From assembly GCF_028283685.1 (NCBI RefSeq), contig NZ_JAPWKF010000008.1, forward strand, positions 372,001 to 436,000: a DNA stretch of 64,000 nucleotides, read 5' to 3'. Every line of letters begins with the position of its first letter. The first letter of the stretch is position 1. The position numbers were made by a program, and so were the translations under genes. The notes beneath the pieces were generated by a model, which did no database searches, was not told the origin of the DNA, and saw only the letters and a program-made list of their open reading frames with translations. This document shows positions 17,346-26,306 of this stretch, piece by piece. This DNA is from Edaphobacter sp. (lineage in GTDB: Bacteria; Acidobacteriota; Terriglobia; Terriglobales; Acidobacteriaceae).

Positions 17346-20300
17346 ATGAAGCCCCGCAGTCTGCTGCTACCCCGCAAGCTTTCTCTCTGCCTCGCTCTTG
17401 CGATGCTTGTCTCCGCCGGCTCTGCCCTCCTGGCGCAGAGCACCCTGGTCAGCGGACACGTCACGGATTCCGACGGCTCCGCCGTCACCAACGCCGATAT
17501 CGATATCAGCAGCACCTCCACCAACAAGGTTGAGCTGACGCACTCCAACGCAGACGGCTACTTCCAGTTTCCTCCGCTGGTCCCGGGTAACTACATCCTG
17601 CATGCCACCGCGCCCAGCTTTGCCCGCTACACACTCGAAGGCATCAAGCTCGAGGTCGGCAGCTCGCGTTCGCTCAACATCACCCTGTTGCCGGAGACCA
17701 CCTCTTATAACGTCTCTGTCGCCGCGAGTGCTCCCGAGCTGGTTACGGATCATCCGGATCGCGGCAATGTCATCGAGAGCCAGTTCGTTCAGAACACCCC
17801 GCTCAATATCAGGAACCCGCTCCAGCTGGTGAACTTCGCCCAGGGAGTCACGGCTTACAGCAGCGAGTCCGGCAATAACGACCAGAGCCAGGCGTACACC
17901 AACACCTTCCGGATCAATGGCTCGAAGCTGGCCACCACCGAAAGCCTGCTGGATGGCGCGGCCAACACGACGCTGTACGATTACAACGCCGCCGCAGCCA
18001 TCCCGCAGGTCGATGCCATTCAGGAATTCAAGGTACTCACCACGGCGTACGCTCCGGAGTGGGGGCGCACCAGCGGCGGCATCGTCACCTTCGCCACTCG
18101 CTCCGGCAGCAATACACTTCACGGCAGTGTCTTCGAGTACCTGCGCAACAGCGTGCTGGACGCCAATGGTTATAACGCCAATGCTGCCGGTTTGAAGAAG
18201 CCGCACTTTCAGCGCAACCAGTTCGGTTATGCCTTAGGCGGTCCGGTCCGGCTGCCTCACCTCTACAACGGTGAAAACCGCACCTTCTTCTTCTCGACCT
18301 TCGAGGGGCTGCGGCAGAGCCAGGCCGGTTCCTTCCTTGGCACTGTTCCCACCGCGCGCGAACGGCAGGGAGACTTCTCCCAGTCGCGCGACGTCAACGG
18401 CAACCAGATTGTCATCTACGATCCGCGCACCACCCGCCTCGACCCTTCCGCGCCTGCCGGGACGACACAGTACATCCGCACGCCCTTTGCCAACAACATG
18501 ATTCCCGGCTCTGTCATCAATGCCACCGGGCTTGCGCTTCTGTCGTACTATCCGCTGCCAAACCAGGCAGGGCAGGGAGCCAGCACTACCAATAACTACT
18601 TTTCGAACGCCACGACCAGCAGCAACCAGAATACCGTCGGCCTGCGCATCGATCACAAGATCAGCGAACACCACTCCATTTACGGCCGCTTCAACTGGTT
18701 TCAGCGCAACAATGTGTTTCCCGATCCCTACGGCAACGGCCTTTCGCCTGAGCCCGGCAACCAGCGCCTGCCTGGCTACAACATGATGTTCGACCATACC
18801 TGGATTCTCTCCACCAACCTCGTCTTCGAGCATCACTTCGTCTATGCCCACCAGGAGTCCAACCGCGCGCCCACATCGGTCGGCTTCGATCCGACTTCGC
18901 TGGGTTTCAACGGCAACGTGGTCGCCGGTCTCTCCTCGACCACCTTCCCGGAGCTGACCGCGACTCGTATCAGCGGCATCGGCCCGCAGGGCGGGCTGGA
19001 GAAGGACTACGGCAGCCTCACCGAGTACGCCGCGTCGCTTACGCAGCTCAAGGGTAAGCATTCGCTCAAGTACGGCTTCGACTATCGGACCTTTCCTGTG
19101 GGCCTCAACATTGCCCAGCTGGTGACTGTCAGCGCCGCCAGCAACTTTACCGGCGGGCCTAATCCGCAGGCCGCGGCTGGAACGTCAGGAAGCGGTATCG
19201 CCGATCTGCTGCTTGGTGCAGCCACCGTCTCCAGCGGCGTCGCTCCCGCGTTCCGTGTGAATCATCCTTATTACGCTATCTACGCGCAGGATGAGTACCA
19301 TCTGACCCCGCGCCTCACCCTTACCTACGGTCTGCGCTACAACCTCGAGCTTCCCGATCGGGAAGACCACAACCAGTATGTCTATCTCGACCTGACCACG
19401 CCGTCGCCGCTCAACGCCAATGTCAGTTCGCTCGGTCAACTTACTGGAGGCCCGGGTTTCGTGGGCACCAACGGGCAGGGTCGGCGCCTGCAGGTCGCGC
19501 AGAAAGAGAACTTCGATCCCCGCCTCGGCTTCGCCTATCGCATGGATGACAAGACCGTCGTCCGTGGCGGATTCGGTATCTTCCACGCGCCTCCGGCCAG
19601 CCTGGTCAACTCCTCGGCCGGTTTCGCCGTTGTCACCACCTCCAAGTCTGCGCTGGCCGACGGTGTGACGCCGCAGTTCAATCTCAGTAATCCCTTTCCG
19701 GCGGGTCTCAACCAGCCTACCGGCAGCTCCCTCGGACTGGACACTCTCGCCGGGCAGAACATCACCGGCGTCATGCGGCAACAGAAGATCAGCTATAGCG
19801 AACAGTGGTCCTTCGATGTGCAACGTCAGCTTCCATCGAACATCGTCGTCACGCTCGGCTACGTGGGCAACAATGGCCTCCATCTCTATATTCCCGTCAA
19901 CTACAACCAGCTGCCTTCCAGCCAGCTAGCGCTCGGCTCCTCGCTGCTTACGACGGTCGCGAATCCGTTTTACGGCGTCATCACCGACCCGACATCTACC
20001 CTCAGCGCACCGACGGTTCAGCGTGGGCAGCTGCTGCGTCCACATCCGCAGTTTCAGAACATGACGGCGACCTCGGGTGTGGGCAACTCCACGTATCATG
20101 CGCTGCAACTCTCTGTGGAACGCCGCTTCTCGCAGGGACTCGCTCTCCTGTTCACCTACACCCACAGCAAGATGATGGATAACGTCGGCGACTACTTCAA
20201 CCAGGCGCAGTTTCAGAACACCGACTGCACTCGCTGCGATCGTTCCATCTCGTCGCAGGACCTCACCAACGTCATTCGCCTCAGCGGTCAGTATGAGCTG

Positions 20301-20819
20301 CCGTTCGGACGCGGCAAGCACTTCTTCAACCAGGGAGCCCTCAGCGATATCTTCGGTGGGTTTACTGTCGGCACCTTCTTCACCTACGACAATGGCCTGC
20401 CCATCGCTGTCAGCTCTCCCAACTACTCGAACTCTTTCGGCGGCGGCACCGCGATGCGGCCTGACGTCACCGGCATCTCCACACATGTACCCGGCGGACG
20501 CCAGATCCGCAACGGCGGCCTCTATTTCAACCCTGCGGCGTTCACTCCCACGCCGTCCTACCAGTTCGGCAACGCGCCGCGCTTTCTTGCTGACGTCCGC
20601 GCGCCAGGCACCACGAACTTCGATATGCTCGCTGCACGCCGCATCCGCCTGCCCGAGCCATTCACTCTCGACTTCCGCATGGAGTTCTTCAACGCCTTCA
20701 ACCGTGTCCAGTTCGCAGGTCCGAACACCAGCATCGCCTCTTCCAGCTTCGGGCAGATCTTTCTGACTCAGGCCAACACTGCTCGCCAGCTTCAAGCGGG
20801 GCTGCGGCTCAGCTTCTAA
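17346..20819 (+). CDS. TonB-dependent receptor, Oar-like, with carboxypeptidase-regulatory domain
   Basis: An outer-membrane receptor of 1157 residues. The signal peptide ends near LLAQ (about 30). A carboxypeptidase-regulatory-like Ig fold follows at about 35-115 (VSGHVTDSDGSAVTNADIDI), then the plug domain near 125-240 (FRINGSKLATTESLLDGA, GGIVTFATRSGSN). The beta-barrel runs to the terminal Phe (LRLSF), with EFFNAFNRVQFAGPN near the end. In Bacteroidota and Acidobacteria such receptors import oligosaccharides, peptides or other polymers; the substrate is not deducible. It is the first gene of a unit with the exported tyrosine phosphatase at 20849 and diverges from a membrane-anchored wHTH regulator. 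Confidence 0.95.
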   Translation: MKPRSLLLPRKLSLCLALAMLVSAGSALLAQSTLVSGHVTDSDGSAVTNADIDISSTSTNKVELTHSNADGYFQFPPLVPGNYILHATAPSFARYTLEGIKLEVGSSRSLNITLLPETTSYNVSVAASAPELVTDHPDRGNVIESQFVQNTPLNIRNPLQLVNFAQGVTAYSSESGNNDQSQAYTNTFRINGSKLATTESLLDGAANTTLYDYNAAAAIPQVDAIQEFKVLTTAYAPEWGRTSGGIVTFATRSGSNTLHGSVFEYLRNSVLDANGYNANAAGLKKPHFQRNQFGYALGGPVRLPHLYNGENRTFFFSTFEGLRQSQAGSFLGTVPTARERQGDFSQSRDVNGNQIVIYDPRTTRLDPSAPAGTTQYIRTPFANNMIPGSVINATGLALLSYYPLPNQAGQGASTTNNYFSNATTSSNQNTVGLRIDHKISEHHSIYGRFNWFQRNNVFPDPYGNGLSPEPGNQRLPGYNMMFDHTWILSTNLVFEHHFVYAHQESNRAPTSVGFDPTSLGFNGNVVAGLSSTTFPELTATRISGIGPQGGLEKDYGSLTEYAASLTQLKGKHSLKYGFDYRTFPVGLNIAQLVTVSAASNFTGGPNPQAAAGTSGSGIADLLLGAATVSSGVAPAFRVNHPYYAIYAQDEYHLTPRLTLTYGLRYNLELPDREDHNQYVYLDLTTPSPLNANVSSLGQLTGGPGFVGTNGQGRRLQVAQKENFDPRLGFAYRMDDKTVVRGGFGIFHAPPASLVNSSAGFAVVTTSKSALADGVTPQFNLSNPFPAGLNQPTGSSLGLDTLAGQNITGVMRQQKISYSEQWSFDVQRQLPSNIVVTLGYVGNNGLHLYIPVNYNQLPSSQLALGSSLLTTVANPFYGVITDPTSTLSAPTVQRGQLLRPHPQFQNMTATSGVGNSTYHALQLSVERRFSQGLALLFTYTHSKMMDNVGDYFNQAQFQNTDCTRCDRSISSQDLTNVIRLSGQYELPFGRGKHFFNQGALSDIFGGFTVGTFFTYDNGLPIAVSSPNYSNSFGGGTAMRPDVTGISTHVPGGRQIRNGGLYFNPAAFTPTPSYQFGNAPRFLADVRAPGTTNFDMLAARRIRLPEPFTLDFRMEFFNAFNRVQFAGPNTSIASSSFGQIFLTQANTARQLQAGLRLSF

Positions 20820-20848
20820 CCATGCGGAAAATTACAAAGGACTCGATC

Positions 20849-21781
20849 ATGCGCTCGAAACTCGCTCTCTGTCTCCTCTCGCTTGCGGCCTCAGCCGCTT
20901 ACGCCGACGTCACGCAGCTGCAATGCGTGCAGAGCGGCTCTGCCACCTACAAGCTCACCTATACCTTTACCGGAGATACTCACGGCGTGCAGATCTTCGC
21001 GGCGGATACCCCCGACGTTCCCACCACAGCAAAGCCGCTCACCCATACGAAGAGCACCAGCATTACCCTCAACGCAGGCAAGCCCGGTCAGCGTATGTAC
21101 TTTGTACTGAAGGCCGATACGGGTGAGGTTCGTGAGGTGTCCATCCGGCATCTCGATCTCGAAGGCACACCCAACTTCCGCGACATCGGTGGTTATGAGA
21201 CCGCCGACGGACGCTTCGTTCGCTGGGGACTTTTCTATCGCTCCGGAGTTCTCAGCGGTCTCACTCCGGCCGACCTTCAGTACCTCGCACAGCTTAATAT
21301 CCGCGTCGTTTGCGACTTTCGCACGAAGGAAGAAAACGATGTCGCTCCCGAAAAATGGGTCGACGATCCCAGCGTCCAGCGTGTGAGCCTTCCTATCGGC
21401 AGCGATCCGAATCGCAAAAGCAACAACGTCTCCCTGCAGCAGCTGCTCGCCGGCCATCCCACCGCGGAGCAGCTTCGTGAACGCATGCGCGCCACCTACG
21501 GGTCTTTCGTCTTCTCGTCCGGCGATCAGTTCGCAACCCTCTTCAGGCAGGTCAACAACGATCATCTCCCACTGCTTTACCATTGCACGGCCGGCAAGGA
21601 TCGGACCGGTATCTTTTCCGCTCTCCTGCTGCTGACGCTCGGCGTGCCTGAAAAGACTGTGCTCGAGGACTACGCTCTCACCAACCAGTACCTGCACGAT
21701 CCGGCGCAGATCAAGAAGATGACGGCGGCAGCGGCAACAGCGCAATCAGCAGCCTCACCCCGGAACAACGCAATGTTCTGA
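20849..21781 (+). CDS. Exported tyrosine-specific phosphatase, 3' frameshift
   Basis: A dual-specificity/tyrosine phosphatase-like enzyme. The start at 20849 gives a signal peptide (MRSKLALCLLSLAASAAYA) and has AAAGGA seven bases upstream; an in-frame ATG at 20822 is less likely. The catalytic P-loop HCTAGKDRTG, with Cys246 and the invariant Arg six positions later, is intact, as are the NFRDIGGY and FYRSGVLSGLT blocks of the family. The frame ends at 21781 in an Ala/Ser-rich tail. The expected C-terminal helices (LTPEQRNVLM, ADPAYLE, IDSRYGSFANY) continue in another frame from about 21724 to a TAG at 21922-21924, so one base is missing near 21720-21724. It is in tandem with the receptor gene. 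Confidence 0.85.
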   Translation: MRSKLALCLLSLAASAAYADVTQLQCVQSGSATYKLTYTFTGDTHGVQIFAADTPDVPTTAKPLTHTKSTSITLNAGKPGQRMYFVLKADTGEVREVSIRHLDLEGTPNFRDIGGYETADGRFVRWGLFYRSGVLSGLTPADLQYLAQLNIRVVCDFRTKEENDVAPEKWVDDPSVQRVSLPIGSDPNRKSNNVSLQQLLAGHPTAEQLRERMRATYGSFVFSSGDQFATLFRQVNNDHLPLLYHCTAGKDRTGIFSALLLLTLGVPEKTVLEDYALTNQYLHDPAQIKKMTAAAATAQSAASPRNNAMF

Positions 21782-21959
21782 TGGTTGCCGATCCCGCCTA
21801 TCTCGAATCGACGCTGCGACAGATCGACAGCCGCTATGGCTCGTTCGCCAACTATCGCCGCCAGGTGCTCAAGCTCTCCGACGAGGATGTTTCACATCTG
21901 CAGCAGAAGCTTCTTCGCAAATAGCAGGGATGGCGGAGCATCCTTTGCCAGTGCGGTTC

Positions 21960-22195
21960 ACGCGGGATGATCCATTGACAGGTCTCTGGCTTGAATCCGA
22001 ACTCGTCCATCAGCACACCTTTCGGCATAATGGCGGCATCGTGGCCATAAAGCGCTAGTTCGCCAATTGTTTTACCGTTGAGATCTTCCGGCACACCCTG
22101 ATGCCGCTCGCTTTATTGACGAAGATGGGCGGAGTGCCGGAAGGTGCGGTTTGGGAAGACCGGGATAGCAACGAAGGGCGAGACTGATTCGCCTC
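21960..22195 (-). pseudogene. 4,5-dihydroxyphthalate decarboxylase-like fragment
   Basis: On the minus strand three frames together spell a family segment: FVAIPVFPNRTFRHSA, then after a frame change IFVNKASGIRV, then after a two-base duplication (GTGTG, near 22092) PEDLNGKTIGELALYGHDA and PKGVLMDEFGFKPETCQWI. This matches, from memory, the ABC-substrate-binding-like 4,5-dihydroxyphthalate decarboxylase family. Family sequence stops at about 21975. No start, no N-terminal third and no C-terminal half remain, so the gene is dead. Confidence 0.6.
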
Positions 22196-22470
22196 GAACT
22201 TGATCTTGCCAGCGAAGCGACGAAAGAATCATTTTGATGCGACGCTAAAGCTCCGTTTGGTCGACAGCACCGTCATCAAACAGCCGCTTCACCTTGCTCT
22301 GTTAATTGCTGCGACTTCATCAAGCTGGTCATAATCGCCACTGGATTCGGCCGGGAGCACAGGCTGGGACCTCTCGACCATACTGCGTTGCTCTATTCTG
22401 CGCGCCGGTTGCGGGTAGGTTCCCCGCATAGAGGACTAAATCTGTCGTATATTGAAGCTATGGCATAAAA
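22196..22470. other. Intergenic stretch without recognised gene
   Basis: No convincing coding region was found on either strand. It may hold further decayed sequence of the 4,5-dihydroxyphthalate decarboxylase-like gene, and the promoter for the receptor at 22594. Confidence 0.5.
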
Positions 22471-22593
22471 GGTCTCCGCAGCAGTCTTTTGGCGAAGCAC
22501 TGCGAAGACCGAGATCGGCAAGCGAAGGACCGGCAACCGTCTTTTCTAAAGACGTGCTCATGTCTGCCTTCGTTGCTTCAGAAAGGCAGTCAC
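22471..22593 (+). promoter_or_regulatory. Structured 5' leader, S-box-like core, of the siderophore receptor
   Basis: Three successive hairpins precede the receptor start. First, GGTCT-c-CGCAG (22471-22481) pairs with CTGCG-a-AGACC (22500-22510). Second, after CGGCAACC (22531-22538), GTCTTT (22539-22544) pairs with AAAGAC (22548-22553), followed directly by GTGCT. Third, CTGCCTT (22564-22570) pairs with AAGGCAG (22583-22589) and covers the Shine-Dalgarno AAAGG. The order GAA-x-CCGGCAACC-stem-GTGCT resembles the core of the SAM-I (S-box) riboswitch, but the 5' part does not fit that consensus well. A translation-controlling leader is likely; the ligand class is uncertain. Confidence 0.45.
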
Positions 22594-25011
22594 ATGAACT
22601 TGTTTCACCGAGGGGTTTTGGCCCTGTCCTGTTTTCTCGCTCTTGGAGATTTTTCTGCTTCGGCTGCTCCTGCTCCGGCTGCGTCGATCCGCGCTGAGTT
22701 GAGTGGTGTCGTTACTGACGCCTCGGGCGCAGCCGTACCAAACGCCACGGTCTCCATCGAGACGCTGAGTGGGAAGAAGGTCGCGTCAACCGTCACAGAT
22801 GCCAGCGGCCACTATCGGCTTGAAATCGTTGGGCAGCTTGACCCCCATTATCGTGAAAAGGTAACGGCACAGGGCTTCCGGACGGCGGTAGAGGAGAACC
22901 TTTCGCTGTCCGATAACGTAAATCGCGTCCATGACGTTCATCTGAACGTGGGCTCCGCCACAGATGCCGTAACCGTGAATGCCTACGAGACCACGGGCAA
23001 TGGAGAGATCGGCACGGTCGCCCAGGCGGGTATTCTGGGCACGCTCAGCAAGCAGGACCTGCCCTTCTCCGTGTCGAGTTACACATCGCAACTTGTGCTT
23101 GATCAGCAGGCGCAGACCGTCTCGGATGTGCTTCGTAACGAGGTGGGTATTCAGGAATCGAACGGACGGTACTCCGAAAACCAGTACGTCACGTTGCGCG
23201 GCTTTGTACTGCCAGTGGGCCAGTCGCTGATCAACGGCATTCCCGGGCTGGTAGACCAACGCAGCCCGTCGATCGAAAACATCGACCGGATCGAAATTTT
23301 CAAGGGGCCAAGCTCGTTCCTCAACGGGGCAAGTGCTTACGGCGCGGTGGCCGGAACGGTGAACATGGTTACCAAGCATGCAGGCGATACCCCCTATTAC
23401 CGCGTCGATGGCGGCTACTCGTCTGCGACTGAGAAGGAGGGCCATCTGGACATGGGCAGGCGCTTCCTGCCGCAGAATGCTCTGGGTGTGCGCCTGACGC
23501 TCGGCGGCCGCATGGGTAAAACGCCTGTCGACAACCAGGAGGAGAATGTCGGAGCTGGCGGCCTCGGCGTCGACTACCGTGCGCAGAAGTTCCACGCCAA
23601 CGTTGACATAAGCGACCAGGCTCGCAGCATGCTTGGATTCCGCGATGCCATCTACGTCTATCCCGGCTTTGATGTTCCCAAGGCTCCGAAGATGACCAGC
23701 AACATCTTCGATCATTCCTCCAGCTACACGCATCACCAGCAGATGGCGTTGGCGCAGGGTGGTTACGACTTCAACGATCGCTTTCAGATGTACGGATCGT
23801 ACGGCTATGCCCACGAGTTGGAGTCGTACCAGGGCCCCGGAGTGGCCTACCTCATTGATGCTCAGGGCGACGTCATCGCGCAGGATCTTACGTTTACCTC
23901 GGACATACACACCAACGTCGCCCGCCTTGGCACGCGGCTCAGCACCAATACCGGTCCTATCCATCACGACATCACGCTTGCCGGCGATTATCTCCAGATC
24001 GGGTCTGCCTATGCGTACGAATACGGCGACACGCATGACACGAATATCTACAACCCGGTCGCCCTCGCGCCGCTGGTGACTCGTATCGCTGGCCTCAAAG
24101 GCGTCCCGGATACCGGCCTCAACCGGCTGTCCAGCATCGCCCTCGCCGATGTCGCCACCGCGCTGCACGGCAAGCTCACGGTCATCGGCGGCCTGCGCGG
24201 GCAGTGGATCGGCGTGAAGAATTACGGCTCGATCGCGCGCGGCGCAAACAATACGCCGGACTTCATACCCTGCACGGACAGCTGCAGCTACAACCAGGGC
24301 AAGGCCAGCCCATCGGTCGCAGCGATGTACCATCTGCCCAAAGGTCTCTCGGTCTACGGCAACTACATCCAGGACCTGCAGCAGGGTCCTACAGCACCGA
24401 TCGGTGCAACCAACGTGAATCAGGTCTTCGCGCCCTACGTTGCCACGCAGAAGGAAGTTGGCGCGAAGTATGAGCATCGCTCACTCGAAGCGACCCTCGC
24501 CATCTACGAGATTGGCAAGCCCAACGGCGTGCTGAACCCCGTGACAAACGTTTACGGCATCACCGGCAAGCAGCGCAACCGCGGCCTTGAGTTCACCCTC
24601 GCAGGCAACATCGTGCGCAGCATCCGTGTGAACGGTGGCCTCAGCCTTCTCGATGCACGCCAGAGAGGCACCGGCGACTCCACCACCGATGGCCAGCGTG
24701 CGCAGGGGATTCCGGGAACGCAGAGCACCGTCAACGCAGAGTGGACCGTGCCCCGACTCAAATCGCTGTTCCTCGACGCTCGCGTGACAGCATCGTCAAG
24801 ACAGTCCGTGGACACGGCAAACACGCAGAGCATCCCCGCATGGGCTCGCCTCGACATCGGAGGTCGCTACGATTTTGAAACCAAGGTGCCCATCTCCCTG
24901 CGCGTCAATCTCGACAACGTCACCGGCAACAACTACTACGAGTCCAGCCTCCTCGGTCTCGGCTATGCCGCACCACGTACCGTGCGCGCCTCCGCAGGCG
25001 TACGGTTCTAA
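22594..25011 (+). CDS. TonB-dependent siderophore receptor (FhuA/FoxA type)
   Basis: An outer-membrane receptor of 805 residues counted from the ATG at 22594, which has GAAAGG seven bases upstream; the frame is open further 5', but the signal peptide (MNLFHRGVLALSCFLALG) begins here. A short carboxypeptidase-regulatory domain comes first (about 30-110, LSGVVTDASGAAVPNATV). The plug follows, with DVLRNEVGIQESNGRYSENQYVTLRGF, INGIPGLVDQRSPSIENIDRIEIFKGPSS and GAVAGTVNMVTK, all typical of ferric-siderophore receptors. The barrel ends in VRASAGVRF. The next gene, 21 bases downstream, is a PepSY membrane protein, a frequent partner in siderophore systems. Confidence 0.93.
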   Translation: MNLFHRGVLALSCFLALGDFSASAAPAPAASIRAELSGVVTDASGAAVPNATVSIETLSGKKVASTVTDASGHYRLEIVGQLDPHYREKVTAQGFRTAVEENLSLSDNVNRVHDVHLNVGSATDAVTVNAYETTGNGEIGTVAQAGILGTLSKQDLPFSVSSYTSQLVLDQQAQTVSDVLRNEVGIQESNGRYSENQYVTLRGFVLPVGQSLINGIPGLVDQRSPSIENIDRIEIFKGPSSFLNGASAYGAVAGTVNMVTKHAGDTPYYRVDGGYSSATEKEGHLDMGRRFLPQNALGVRLTLGGRMGKTPVDNQEENVGAGGLGVDYRAQKFHANVDISDQARSMLGFRDAIYVYPGFDVPKAPKMTSNIFDHSSSYTHHQQMALAQGGYDFNDRFQMYGSYGYAHELESYQGPGVAYLIDAQGDVIAQDLTFTSDIHTNVARLGTRLSTNTGPIHHDITLAGDYLQIGSAYAYEYGDTHDTNIYNPVALAPLVTRIAGLKGVPDTGLNRLSSIALADVATALHGKLTVIGGLRGQWIGVKNYGSIARGANNTPDFIPCTDSCSYNQGKASPSVAAMYHLPKGLSVYGNYIQDLQQGPTAPIGATNVNQVFAPYVATQKEVGAKYEHRSLEATLAIYEIGKPNGVLNPVTNVYGITGKQRNRGLEFTLAGNIVRSIRVNGGLSLLDARQRGTGDSTTDGQRAQGIPGTQSTVNAEWTVPRLKSLFLDARVTASSRQSVDTANTQSIPAWARLDIGGRYDFETKVPISLRVNLDNVTGNNYYESSLLGLGYAAPRTVRASAGVRF

Positions 25012-25032
25012 CCGACCAGATGAGGCACAACC

Positions 25033-26196
25033 GTGAGCTTCTTTGACGACCTCATCCACCACCCGCGCAGGCTATTTCTGCGCCGGGTGGTGTTTCAGGT
25101 TCACCTCTGGCTGGGCGTCCTGCTTTCGCTCTACCTTGTGCTCATCTCCCTTTCGGGCGCGCTGCTGGTCTACCATGACACGCTCACCCGGATCACACTT
25201 CCATCCGGTTTCTCCACTTACGATTTGGCGCATACTGCCTCCGTCCCTACCGTGATGGAGGCGGCCCAGGCGGCCTTTCCCGGGGCGACGGTGACGTACC
25301 TGCATATGCCCTACGCAAGGTTGCCGGTCTTCCAGCTCCAGCTGCGTGATGCGGCAAAGAAGCAGTTCGCGGCTGTGGCCGATCCGCAGACAGGCCGCGT
25401 CGTTTTGCTACGACGCACCTGGGTGGACGTGGTGTACGACTTTCACACCGAGCTGCTGCTTGGCTCCTCCCACGGCGTGCAATGGAATGGCGCGGGCGCA
25501 GCAGGCCTGCTGATCCTGGCTCTCAGCGGCCTCCTTCTATGGTGGCGCGGACTCAAGACCTGGTGGCACGGCCTGGGCGTCTCACTTCGCCACAAGTGGA
25601 GACGCATCAACTACGACCTGCACCATGCCATTGGCCTGTGGACGCTGCTCATCGTCTCCTGGTGGGCGCTCTCGGGCATCTACTTCGCGTGGTACACGCC
25701 CTTCACCTCGGCCGTGAATGCCGTTTCGCCACTAGTGGGGATGCGGGAACCAAACGCGGAGCCTTCACCACACGATGACAAGCCAGCCAAGCTCGAGGTC
25801 ATCCTCGACGCAGCGCAGAAAGCATCGCGGCACGGCAGGTTGACGTATTTTTTTAACCCCAGCCTGTCACAAGGAGAAGAGGTCATTGCCTACATGAACC
25901 TTCGAACGCCGGAGGACTTCGGTCACGCCGATATCGTGCGCTTCGACGCCAAGACGGGAACGATTGTGAGCCTCTGGCACTATGGCCAGAACCGCAGCGC
26001 GGGTGACTGGTTTCTCTGGGCCATGCAGCCCATCCACTTCGGGACACTCTGGGGACCATGGGTGCGCGCGCTTTGGTGTCTGTTCGGAATCCTGCTCGCC
26101 GTCCTCACAATCTCAGGGCTGCTGATGTACTGGAATCGTTACCTGCGATTTCGCTGGCGCTACATGGCCACGCTGCGCACGAAGCTCCCCTCTTAA
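25033..26196 (+). CDS. PepSY-associated TM domain protein (siderophore-reductase type)
   Basis: An inner-membrane protein of 387 residues with four main TM segments (near 22-45, 155-175, 200-225 and 340-365) and PepSY-like periplasmic regions. Conserved His residues sit in or near the helices (VHLWLGVLLS, DFHTELLLG, DLHHAIGLWTLL, MQPIHFGTLWG), as in PiuB/FpvG-like PepSY_TM proteins, some of which reduce ferric siderophores or bind haem. The start is GTG with GAGG seven bases upstream. It lies 21 bases after the siderophore receptor and is surely in its operon. Function as a periplasmic iron-release factor is inferred from that context. Confidence 0.88.
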   Translation: MSFFDDLIHHPRRLFLRRVVFQVHLWLGVLLSLYLVLISLSGALLVYHDTLTRITLPSGFSTYDLAHTASVPTVMEAAQAAFPGATVTYLHMPYARLPVFQLQLRDAAKKQFAAVADPQTGRVVLLRRTWVDVVYDFHTELLLGSSHGVQWNGAGAAGLLILALSGLLLWWRGLKTWWHGLGVSLRHKWRRINYDLHHAIGLWTLLIVSWWALSGIYFAWYTPFTSAVNAVSPLVGMREPNAEPSPHDDKPAKLEVILDAAQKASRHGRLTYFFNPSLSQGEEVIAYMNLRTPEDFGHADIVRFDAKTGTIVSLWHYGQNRSAGDWFLWAMQPIHFGTLWGPWVRALWCLFGILLAVLTISGLLMYWNRYLRFRWRYMATLRTKLPS

Positions 26197-26270
26197 TCTC
26201 AGTAGTGAGCAAAAGCTTCATGCGTTACCTCTTTCGGTAGACACTGAGGTCGTTGCTGTTTAGCGGATGG

Positions 26271-26292
26271 GCTTCTCTTTGAGAAGCTTCTA
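26271..26292 (+). terminator. Hairpin between convergent genes
   Basis: GCTTCTC (26271-26277) and GAGAAGC (26281-26287) form a 7-bp stem with a TTT loop, followed by TTCTACTT. It is placed after the PepSY gene and before the end of the convergent chelatase gene. The T tract is interrupted. Confidence 0.45.
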
Positions 26293-26306
26293 CTTGAGCA
26301 TGGCAA

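Noticed and set aside
22471..22593. Cobalamin riboswitch upstream of the siderophore receptor
   Set aside because: A GCGAAGACC segment recalls part of the B12 box, but the upstream GGGAA and CCCCGC elements are missing; the S-box-like reading fits better.
22786..24477. 563-codon frame on the minus strand inside the siderophore receptor
   Set aside because: Antisense shadow of a well-conserved receptor gene; no recognisable domain and no ribosome site.
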